Shown here one piece after another: positions 27,890 through 36,239 of a DNA stretch of 37,909 nt. The notes beneath the pieces are model-generated. The model made no database searches and was not told the DNA's origin. It saw only the letters and a program-made list of their open reading frames with translations. A program made the position numbers and the translations under genes. The stretch's first letter is position 1; every line of letters starts with the position of its first letter. The stretch is taken from assembly GCF_000485595.1 (NCBI RefSeq), contig NW_014577319.1, forward strand, positions 8,150-46,058, written 5' to 3'. The stretch comes from Priapulus caudatus. Taxonomy: Eukaryota > Priapulida > Priapulimorpha > Priapulimorphida > Priapulidae.

Positions 27890-29440
27890 ATAGAGGAAAG
27901 TCAGCACTGCCAACCCTACCAAAGGTCAGTCTAGATCACATACCAGCTCACCAGCGTGCAGCTGTGGAGGATCTACTGATGCAAAACAGCAACTTGTTTG
28001 CTGAAAGCAACCTAGACCTCGGACGTACCAACCTGGTCAAGATGACAATAGACACCGAAGGACACCCACCCATACGACAAAATTAAGCCATATCGAACAC
28101 CAATTAATTACCGACCAATGATTGATCACCATGTGAATCAGCTATTAGAAGCCAAGATAATAGAACCCAGCAATAGCCCGTGGGCAAGTCCAGCCTTTAT
28201 CGTTCCCAAGAAAGATGAACCTGAGGGTCGTATGGTAATAGATTACAGAAAACTTAACAAGGTCACAAGGAAGGACACATATCCCTTACCTTGTATACAA
28301 GATATTCTTGGATCGTTAGGAAATGCACGTTTCTATTCAACTCTTGACCTAAAGTCAGGCTATTTCCAAATAGCAATGGCAGAGGAGGACAAAGCCAAGA
28401 CTTGTTTTATCACCTACAGAGGTACATTTCACCTCAATGTTCTGTCATTTGGCTTCTCAAACGCACCCAGCGTCTATCAAAGATTATTAGATACCGTATT
28501 AAATGGATTACATCACAGGTGTGCCATCCCATACATAGACGACATAGTCATCTTCAGCCAAACCTTCGAACAACACCTATTAGACATCAAGGAAGTATTT
28601 GACAGATTACGTGATGCAGGTCTCAAGCTTAAAGCTTCGAAGTGTGAATTTCTCAAAGACAAGGTTAATTATCTAGGCCACATCGTTTCACCCCAGGGCG
28701 TAGCCCCTGACCAAAAGAAAATAGAGGTAGTCAAACAGCTTAAAGCAGCTACAATGGTCAAAGAAGTACGATCATTCTTGGGCATGGCAAGTTATTACCG
28801 GGCACACATCAAGTCATTTGCAAACATTGCCAAACCACTAACAGCATTAACACACAAATACGCCAAATTCGAATGGAACAATGACGCAGAACACGCGTTT
28901 CAGACCCTGAAGCAGAAACTCACCGAATCCCCAATCTTAGCATATCCGGACCCTACCAAGAGCTGCCGTCTATTCACAGACGGCTCATCATACGCAGTAG
29001 GAGCCGCTCTTACACAAATAAAAAACAAAGGAAACGAGGTCGTTATATCATACATTAGTCATCAGTTAAACGAAGGACAAATGCGTTGGCCAGTAATAGA
29101 AAGGGAAGCATACACCATCGTCTATGGTCTACAGAAGTTGCGTCACTACCTCGCCGGGGCAAAGTTTGTCATAGTTAGCGATCATAAACCACTACAATAT
29201 CTGCTAACGAGCCCAAATCTTAAGAATGCTAGACTTCAGCGATGGGCATTAGTCATTTTGGAACACAATGCGACAGTTGAGTATCGCTGTGGCCTAGCCC
29301 ACAGAAATGCAGACGCACTGTCACGAATCAAAACTAAAAGCGATCCCACACCAGAATCCAACAAATCATCGATGAGCCAGGACCTAATACAAGTGCAAAC
29401 GAGGACACACAGGTCAAACAGCCTGATACTACAGAGGTAG
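27890..29440 (+). pseudogene. pol: pol: reverse transcriptase and RNase H
   Basis: The pre-RT segment (LPKVSLDHIPAHQRAAVEDLL) is in frame 1 and passes to frame 2 near 28085. The RT has SPWASPAFIVPKKD, RMVIDYRKLNKVT, LDLKSGYFQI, LSFGFSNAPSVYQR and the catalytic YIDD (28532-28543). Then come LGHIVSPQGVAP and FLGMASYYR. RNase H follows with LFTDGSS, EREAYTIVYGL, VSDHKPL and ALVILEHNATVEYRCGLAH...NADALSR. The 440-residue frame from 28118 is uninterrupted. A shift to frame 1 near 29370 leads to integrase. Confidence 0.93.
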
Positions 29441-29442
29441 TT

Positions 29443-30867
29443 ATGCAAGAGGTGCCGGAGGAATACACAGAGCGACAAGAAGAACCGACTTCAAGTAATC
29501 ATTCAGTATTAAATCTAACAGGAGTCAAAAAGGAGCAACGAGCAGACCCCCAACTGCAGAACATAATACGGACACTAACAGAACCTAACACCACTAACAA
29601 AGAACTACAGATCCTATCCGATTACATGCTTGATGAAGCAGGATTACTGCATCATGTTATGCCGCCTACAACGGACTATGCCACCAGTATGCAGTTGGTT
29701 ATACCACATCTATTTACAAAGGATATTGTGGTAGCGCTGCATTACGATATCTATCACGGTCACCTGGGATTTGATAAAACGTATAACAAGATCAAAACAA
29801 GATATTATTGGCCAGGAATGTATGCGGATATCCATAACCACATTGGAGCATGCATTCCCTGCAACTCTAGGAAACTGCAGCGCATACGTGCCCCATTAGG
29901 AGAATCACCATTCCCCAAAGGCCCAATGGATGTCGTTGCGGTCGACACGTGTCAGTTTCCACTCACTAAGCGAGGTAACAAGTATCTTATCCATTTTCAT
30001 TGTCTCTACACCTCGTGGCCTGAGGCATTTCCAGTCAAAAACAAAACAGCAGAAACTGTAGCTAACCTCTTGGCAACAGAAATCTTCCCGCGACATGGGG
30101 CACCACGAATCCTGCTACCAGACAACGGACCGGAATATGACAGCAAACTCCTTACCAGATTGACCAAGCTCTTAGGAATCAACGCCATTAAAGTCGCTCC
30201 GTACCACCCTGCGAGCAATGGTGCAAACGAACGATGGCATCGGGTGCTTAACTCCATGCTCTCGAGCTATATCAACAAATCGCAGACAGATTGGGACTTA
30301 AAGATCCAACCACTACTCGCAGCATACAGAATGAGTATGCATGAGAAGACGAAATACACACCGTTCTATCTCATGTATGGTAGAGAGCCAACATTGGCTC
30401 TAGATAACCTGCTTCGCCCGAGAAGGAAGGTATACGACAAAGACCCCATAGCGCAGACATCCGAATGCTTACACCAAGCCTATTCACATGTTAGGGATAG
30501 GACACGCCTAGCACGTCTCAGAAACAAATATTATTACGATAAACGTGCTAGACAGCTTAATTTTGAAGTCGGCAACCCCGTCTACTACCATGACCCGGTG
30601 TTGAAGCCAGATACTATACGCAAGTTATCATCACCATGGCATCCGTACTACGTGGTGATAAAGGTGCTAACACCGAAGAAGTACCTGCTCCAACACGAGA
30701 TCACGAAGCGAGAAGTGATCTCGCACGTGGAGAATATTCGGGCAGCGCACCCACAAGCGGGGGTGGGACTGCAGCAAGCCGACACAGCAAGAAGATGTGC
30801 CAGAGAGAGGACGTCGCCAGCCTCAGAAGGCAGCGACACTGGCAAACCCACCCGACGACGAGGGTAG
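29443..30867 (+). CDS. pol: pol: integrase, uninterrupted 474-codon frame
   Basis: An HHCC zinc domain (HYDIYHGHLGF ... CIPCNSRK) is followed by the catalytic core: VAVDTCQF (first Asp), LLPDNGPEY (second Asp), GANERWHRVL (Glu). A C-terminal GPY/F-like module (SSPWHPYYVV) follows. The start codon given is simply the first ATG in the frame; coding-like sequence extends upstream of it, so this is part of a polyprotein displaced by a frameshift. There is no chromodomain. Confidence 0.9.
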   Translation: MQEVPEEYTERQEEPTSSNHSVLNLTGVKKEQRADPQLQNIIRTLTEPNTTNKELQILSDYMLDEAGLLHHVMPPTTDYATSMQLVIPHLFTKDIVVALHYDIYHGHLGFDKTYNKIKTRYYWPGMYADIHNHIGACIPCNSRKLQRIRAPLGESPFPKGPMDVVAVDTCQFPLTKRGNKYLIHFHCLYTSWPEAFPVKNKTAETVANLLATEIFPRHGAPRILLPDNGPEYDSKLLTRLTKLLGINAIKVAPYHPASNGANERWHRVLNSMLSSYINKSQTDWDLKIQPLLAAYRMSMHEKTKYTPFYLMYGREPTLALDNLLRPRRKVYDKDPIAQTSECLHQAYSHVRDRTRLARLRNKYYYDKRARQLNFEVGNPVYYHDPVLKPDTIRKLSSPWHPYYVVIKVLTPKKYLLQHEITKREVISHVENIRAAHPQAGVGLQQADTARRCARERTSPASEGSDTGKPTRRRG

Positions 30868-31273
30868 TAGCGACGACAAATTTGACGAGGAGGATGAGCT
30901 CCCTCTAAGTCATTTCATCACAACGCCCAAGGCACAGGCTTCAGCGGATTCTATGGAGCAACCGCAGCCGCCAGTGTCGCGTGCAGTTGATCTAGGTGCA
31001 CCGGATCCATCTGCAAGTGACATTGAGGCTCAGGAGCCTAACACCACTCAGCAACTTGGCAAAAGTGATGATGAGACGATCATCTGCATCCCATCAGAGT
31101 CGGAAAACGAATCCACTAGCTTTGATGTGGAATCAGATTTAGAAGAGGATACCGGCAGTGAGCAGTCGGCCAGAAGACGAAAAGCGAGCGAGGAATCGGG
31201 TGAATCAAGTTGCCCGACACAGGCAGTAAAACGGGGAAGATTAACTGCGCAGGAAGAAAGGCGTCGTAAGTGA
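30797..31273 (+). other. Acidic, disordered frame overlapping the integrase end
   Basis: The frame at 30797-31273 (frame 2) encodes about 158 residues rich in Asp, Glu, Ser and Pro (DDKFDEEDE, DVESDLEEDTGSE), ending with basic clusters (ARRRK, VKRGR, EERRRK). It opens with GTG, not ATG, and upstream codons in the same frame stay coding-like, so it is probably the integrase tail displaced by one more frameshift near 30770. A separate accessory protein is less likely. Confidence 0.5.
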
Positions 31274-31917
31274 GCCTAGTGAGACGACAGCAGGAGTCGA
31301 TGTGATAACAATGGCTCCAACGAGTGCACATCTCATGGCGCCAACAGTAACTGTACAGGAGCCACCAGTAACTGCCACAGCAAGGCAAGGTGGGGGATGT
31401 GCCTAATGAACAAAGTTAAAGGACTCTTGGCAAAGGCATGGACAAAACACTGAGAAATTCTTCGTATTTTCCTCTTACGCATTATGCCTACCCCCCTCCC
31501 CACCCTGCCCTTGAACCCTTGCAACGATTCCCGAAGAGATCAAGTTAACTGTACATACGGTTTGGTTCCTGAGCATCAAGTGAGTGTTGTACATGCATGC
31601 GATTCGGTTATGACTACCACGATGATTCATTGGTTATGATTATCACAGTTGTACACGCATGCGATTCGGTTATGAATACCACGATGATTCATTGGTTATG
31701 ATTATCACTGTTGTAGCCGCATTGCAATTTGAGTGTTGTACGCGCGATTTTTATGTTCAACGCGAGTATGGCCATACGACGATCATGACTTATGATTATT
31801 ATTGCGTTATATTTAGCCTAAGTGTTTTTGATTGTATACACGCGCGGTTAGTTAAGGAAGTTAGTTAAGAAAATACCCTGATGATATATCGTGTTAGTTA
31901 AGCTGGTTAAAGCGAGT
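31274..31917 (+). other. Non-coding 3' part of the retrotransposon
   Basis: No frame is supported. A 62-base unit is tandemly repeated at 31586-31647 and 31648-31709, starting GTTGTACAYGCATGCGATTCGG, with a partial third unit. Confidence 0.7.
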
Positions 31918-31921
31918 TTAA

Positions 31922-33064
31922 GGATACTCTCCACGTTGTGCACGGGTATTGCTCTAGTGAATTTGGCGAAAAACGTTTATTGGCGAATGAATCGAATCAA
32001 TCAATTGTTTTATTTATAGAGGAGATATATCTCTATGCTCAAGCCAAAAAATTTCATGAAATTTCCAGCACCTAATTATGTTACCACACAAATTTTGAAT
32101 TTTTATGTAAAAATGGTATTTTGGATTTCTCAACTACCAGAAAGAGGATACAAAATTTTTGCCACAAGTTAAGCATAATATGGACCAAAATAGCACGTCA
32201 GGATTTTTCTTTAATTTTCATATTTACCGAGAAAACTCGAAAAAACTGCTTAAAAATCAAGTTGTGTTAAAATAGAAAACTTTAGCGAATAAAGAGGCAT
32301 AACTAATAAAGTACGGCACTTAATAACAATCCCTAACGTGCTTTTTTACCACAATATGTTACCATTAAAACGAGTGTAAAATTAAATTAATCCGAGTTGT
32401 AATCACAGAGAAATATCCATTTATACATCGGCTACTGTCAGAAATCAAAACGGAAAAAAATTAGCGTTTTTCTATTTTTCACAATGAGTGACCGCCTGTG
32501 TGCAAAATGGGTGAACGTATGTGATATATCTATTGTTAGTACTTACTGCGACATATCCATGACTAACTGACACCACTAAATTGGTAAAATGTTCCATGCA
32601 CCTTGAGAAATTCTGAGAAATTCTGAGGTTACCATCGCAGAACGCGCGAACTCCGCTCATCCTGACGTCACAAAGCTAATATGTCAACAAACGCGCGCGA
32701 TGTACCGCACTATAGTAAGGTGTGTTGCGAGGTGTTAGAACTATTTTGGGTGTGGGATACTTGTTGGATCACTAGCAGATGTACATGAATGTACATGAAT
32801 ACATGTAATGACAGCTGTAGCAGGGTTGACGCTTAATGATATCGGCTTAGTTAATATCGTGGTTGTATCATGTCTCTGACGTCATAATGACGTCAGCCGT
32901 TGCTTACTACACATGTACGCGGGCAAGCAAAAACGCTCTGACAGTTTACATTTACCGTTATATGGAGAAATTAGCATGTACACAGGTGGCACATAGCGTT
33001 AGCCATCGAATAAAGTTTAAAACGAAAAATCGATGAAATTTCATGCACAACGTGGAGAGTATCC
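31922..33064. mobile_element. TTAA-flanked non-autonomous DNA element nested in the retrotransposon
   Basis: Perfect 21-base terminal inverted repeats (31922-31942 and 33044-33064, outer bases GGATACTCTCCACGTTG) are flanked by TTAA at 31918-31921 and 33065-33068. This is the signature of piggyBac or Kolobok insertion. At 1143 bases with no transposase frame it is non-autonomous. Three TGACGTCA octamers lie in its right half. Confidence 0.85.
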
Positions 33065-33169
33065 TTAAGTCATTTTTTTTAGTGTACGAGTCCACGTATT
33101 AGTGACTTTATTACTTATACCACGTGGAACTCTTTGGACATCAGTTGTCGGCGATTGAGCCGAGCAACC

Positions 33170-33188
33170 TTTTCTGGCAAGGGGTGTG
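33170..33188 (+). promoter_or_regulatory. Polypurine tract candidate
   Basis: The bases before the 3' LTR include GGCAAGGGGTGTG, only partly purine. It is where the plus-strand primer tract should lie, but it is a weak match and may have decayed. Confidence 0.3.
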
Positions 33189-33946
33189 TGTAGCAGAGCT
33201 ACCTGCGCGAGTGCTGAAACTTGAGCGAGGTTAAGAATAGCAACCGGAACACGGTCAAGAATAAGTCACAGGATATTCTCAGCGCAATGACATCATTGCT
33301 AAATGGGAACACGGTCAAGAATAAGTCACAGGATATTCTCAGCGCAATGACATCATTGCTAAATGTGAACGTGACCGCTTGTTTTTTAACTGCCATACTA
33401 AAGGATAGTGCCCAATCACCGCCAAACCCTTCGGTCATGTGACCCTGGTTGATATCAAGTTCGATATAAAATTTATATCACAGCTGGCTCAGTTTCACTC
33501 GCCCATCCACAACACTATGGTCAGGGAGATAAGCGCCCACACAAACATATACGCGTCCCCCCCACCATGACCACACACACGCGATGGATATAAAAAAGTA
33601 GAAAACTTATATGTGTTGTAAAACATTACGCGCTGTATTTAGTGATTCTCTGAGTAGAATAAAACCAACTGTGCTGTTACAACAAATACGTGTTATCTCT
33701 ACTGTGAAGTTATTCACTACTCGCCTTACGTCGCACAGAGGCAAGTCTGACATCTCCTTCAAGTCGGAAACGCAAGCACGAACAGATAACAACGGTGGAA
33801 GAACAATATACAACGACAAGACAATACAACATTACGACCTATACGATCACGTGTCTACACACAGTCGGGCATCTCCCGACGTGCCTTACGAATCGTCTAT
33901 AACACTGATACAACCCATATCTCATGTACATCAGAGAGCTGGTACA
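33189..33946 (+). repeat. 3' LTR
   Basis: 758 bp, TG...CA, collinear with the 5' LTR except for two large differences: a 60-base tandem duplication (33246-33305 and 33306-33365), and loss of about 75 bases just after the TATA box (at about 33597). AATAAA is kept at 33658-33663. Confidence 0.93.
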
Positions 33947-33950
33947 GAAG

Positions 33951-34519
33951 CGATTCCATCATAAACTGCACGCGTAAAAATCAGGTCACATTACACGCAA
34001 ACTAGAGCAGGTGATAATTTCAAGATGATTAATATACAAAAACAGATAAGTTGAGAAATAATCATTTATAATTTCTTTTCAAGTTACTTAAACATATTCT
34101 TTTGATTTTATGTTTATGCCTCGTCTATTTCATTAGCATTTATCTAATCTTCATACAAATAACGAATTCTTCTTTTATGCATAATAATTTTCAAGTAGTA
34201 AAAAACAATATATAACAACGGGTAAAATAAAACGCTTTGGTAAAACTAGAAGTGCTTCACCTTTTTATGCAGGCTCAAAAATCATACTTTATATTTTCTG
34301 AGTTTAACGCTGTTTGAGTGACACTGCTCCATGTGTTCATATGAGGATTTAACATGGCAAACATACGGTTGTTGAAACCCAGCAAATAATTTAATCACAC
34401 AAATCTGTCACATGCTTAATTAATAGTGTATTGTCGTGTAATGCTGTTGATTATTAGGTCTAAAAAAAAAAAAAAAAAAAAAAAAACATATAATGCACAT
34501 TAGCAGTATCCAGGGATAT
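33951..34519. other. AT-rich non-coding stretch with a poly(A) run
   Basis: No gene is seen. About 26 consecutive A residues lie at 34459-34485, which could be an old retroposon tail or the poly(T) of a minus-strand unit. Confidence 0.6.
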
Positions 34520-34715
34520 CTATGTATTACTCCTACAATATATAGCATAAATTTGAAGTAAAATAATATAATAATTTTGAACTATCTGAACGATATTTTC
34601 GAAGCTGCCCTCAACCCATCTTATATAGTGTATGTTAGTCAATGCTGAACGAAGAAGCATTCTGTTTTTGCTGACATTTGTGCGAGGGATTGACTGCACT
34701 CTGGAACCCACGCTT
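34520..34715 (-). CDS. Candidate last exon of an unrecognised minus-strand gene
   Basis: A minus-strand frame opens at an AG at 34716-34717 and runs to a stop at 34520-34522. Its start (VGSRVQSIPRTNVSKNRM) joins in the right phase to the exon ending at 35372. The acceptor has a poor pyrimidine tract, and the last 30 residues are hydrophobic and AT-driven, so the exon may end earlier or be wrong. Confidence 0.3.
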
Positions 34716-34872
34716 CTCAATTGAAATTATAATCTAGAATATCCATAAGTATCGCTTTATGTGCATGTATCATCGAAATGTATTACAATTAACAGCTACA
34801 AGTCAAGCTTGTAAATAAAAAGATAATAATGATCCTTAAAGGACTAACTTTCTACACTACCATGCGATACAC

Positions 34873-35187
34873 TTAGGCCAAACAAAATATAGGTTGGTTA
34901 CGGTTTCCCGACCGACCCTATTTATTCCCAGCAGACCCTAAACATTTTTATTGTCAATTTCTTTAAAATAAAAAAAAAAATAAAAAAATATAAAAATATA
35001 TAATTGACAGTTCCTCTTTAAAAGAGCACAACGCCACATCCTTCAGACATGGTTCGTAAATAAAATATTTCAAGAAAATAAAATTCCTTTTTATGCTCCC
35101 TTATTATCCCATTTTCCCTACCTATATACCAACCCTATTTTTTTCGGCATGTAACGGTAACCACACATATATTTTGTTTTGGCCTTA
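34873..35187. mobile_element. MITE-like inverted repeat
   Basis: TTAGGCCAAACAAAATATA (from 34873) faces its near reverse complement ending at 35187, with further pairing (GGTTGGTTACGGT and ACCGTTAC-type) inward. It lies in the putative intron of the minus-strand gene. It has no ORF. Confidence 0.6.
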
Positions 35188-35371
35188 TGCAACAGCTCCA
35201 AAATGCCGATAACATATTCATACCACTTTTATTTATATATATTGTAAAAGACTGTTATATAGAAATAACATCAATATAGCTTGTTACGTGTCCTGCTGAC
35301 TAGCAAAGCTGTAATATGTGCATATCTATATAAATCTTGAATAATAGCAGAAATATCTTTTATTTACTTAC

Positions 35372-35455
35372 TGCTTTAATTTGAACAGTGGTTTCTGCTC
35401 CCGTTCCTCCAGCCTCTTGCATGGTGTTATTTTCCTATTTGCTGCTATCAGGTCT
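35372..35455 (-). CDS. Internal exon of an unrecognised minus-strand gene
   Basis: An 84-base exon between an acceptor AATTCCAG and a strong donor GTAAGTA on the minus strand. It encodes 27 whole residues (DLIAANRKITPCK ... REQKPLFKLK), charged and probably helical. Its phases match both neighbours. I do not recognise the family. Confidence 0.6.
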
Positions 35456-35767
35456 CTGGAATTTAGGAACACCAGTTGATCCCGTGAGGTGATCACTAGC
35501 GTTCAGAGAACAAAAATAAAAAAAATAAAAAAAATCATGTGTCCATGCAGCAACAAAATAAATTTACTAAACTTACTAAACGTGAAAAAAAGTTACCAAC
35601 TTATGAAATTTTGTCATTGCAAACATAATATAGTAGTAAATATTTGAGTGTTTAAGAAAAGGAACAAAATTTAAAGAAGTAATCCTGGGAAAGAATACAA
35701 TGCCATTGATTAAGGTAAAGAATAAAAATAAATTTTCTTCAGGCACACATCTATTTTATTATCTTAC

Positions 35768-35893
35768 TTCACTGCTGATCTATCCAGCTGTTTTCCAATC
35801 CATTTTTCGTGATGATCTTGCCACTCTTTTTGATAATCACCCGCCAACAGCTTTGCCATATTCACTGGTTCCACCTCATAAGGAGCAGGCGGC
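35768..35893 (-). CDS. Internal exon of an unrecognised minus-strand gene
   Basis: A 126-base exon with acceptor TTTGTGCAG and donor GTAAGAT on the minus strand, encoding 41 residues (PPAPYEVEPVNMAK, then a Trp-rich charged stretch EWQDHHEKWIGKQLD). The opposite strand also has an open frame here, but only the minus strand has good splice sites on both sides and a balanced composition. The upstream exon with the start codon was not found; a GGTAAGT donor at about 36050 might close a 5' UTR exon. Confidence 0.6.
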
Positions 35894-36065
35894 CTGCACA
35901 AATTATCCCTACTTATTTTACACTAATATCTCTAGAATATCTGCTTGACCATTTGGCAGCAATTTAGTAACACATTGCATTCAATTAGATATAACATGTA
36001 CGAATTCAAGTGCGTGAAACTATGGAAGCTATAGGCCATTACCGCCAAAACTTACCTATTTTAAT

Positions 36066-36181
36066 CGCGATTGAATTCCAGCCAATCAGAACAGTGGTTT
36101 TTAATCACGATTAAAATGTATTTTAATTAAGATGCCCGCATTGAATTCCAGCCAATTCAAGAACAGTGGTTTTTAATCGCC
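36066..36181. repeat. Tandem duplication with CCAAT motifs
   Basis: TTGAATTCCAGCCAAT, AGAACAGTGG and TTTTTAATC recur in the same order about 67 bases apart (near 36070-36112 and 36137-36180). Each copy has CCAAT, and ATTGG on the minus strand, close upstream of the minus-strand exons. A promoter role is inference. Confidence 0.6.
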
Positions 36182-36239
36182 CAAGTTAAAATAAATGTGT
36201 TTGCAGATTTTCAGGCGCCAATTTGTGCGCTGCCTGGGT

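Larger units (their letters stand above)
23257..33946 (+). mobile_element. Ty3/gypsy LTR retrotransposon, full length, defective
   Basis: Bounded by LTRs starting TGTAGCAGAGCTAC and ending GAGCTGGTACA, with the direct duplication GAAG at 23253-23256 and 33947-33950. Internal order is leader, gag, protease, RT, RNase H, integrase, then a non-coding 3' part. Integrase after RT places it in Ty3/gypsy, not Ty1/copia. The coding region has several frameshifts, an insertion between protease and RT, and a DNA element near the 3' end. The LTRs differ by substitutions and indels, so the insertion is not recent. It lies just beyond the SLC15 3' end in the same orientation. Confidence 0.95.

Noticed and set aside
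35700-35948. Plus-strand frame over the minus-strand exon
   Set aside because: The minus strand has consensus splice sites on both sides and phase continuity; the plus frame has none.
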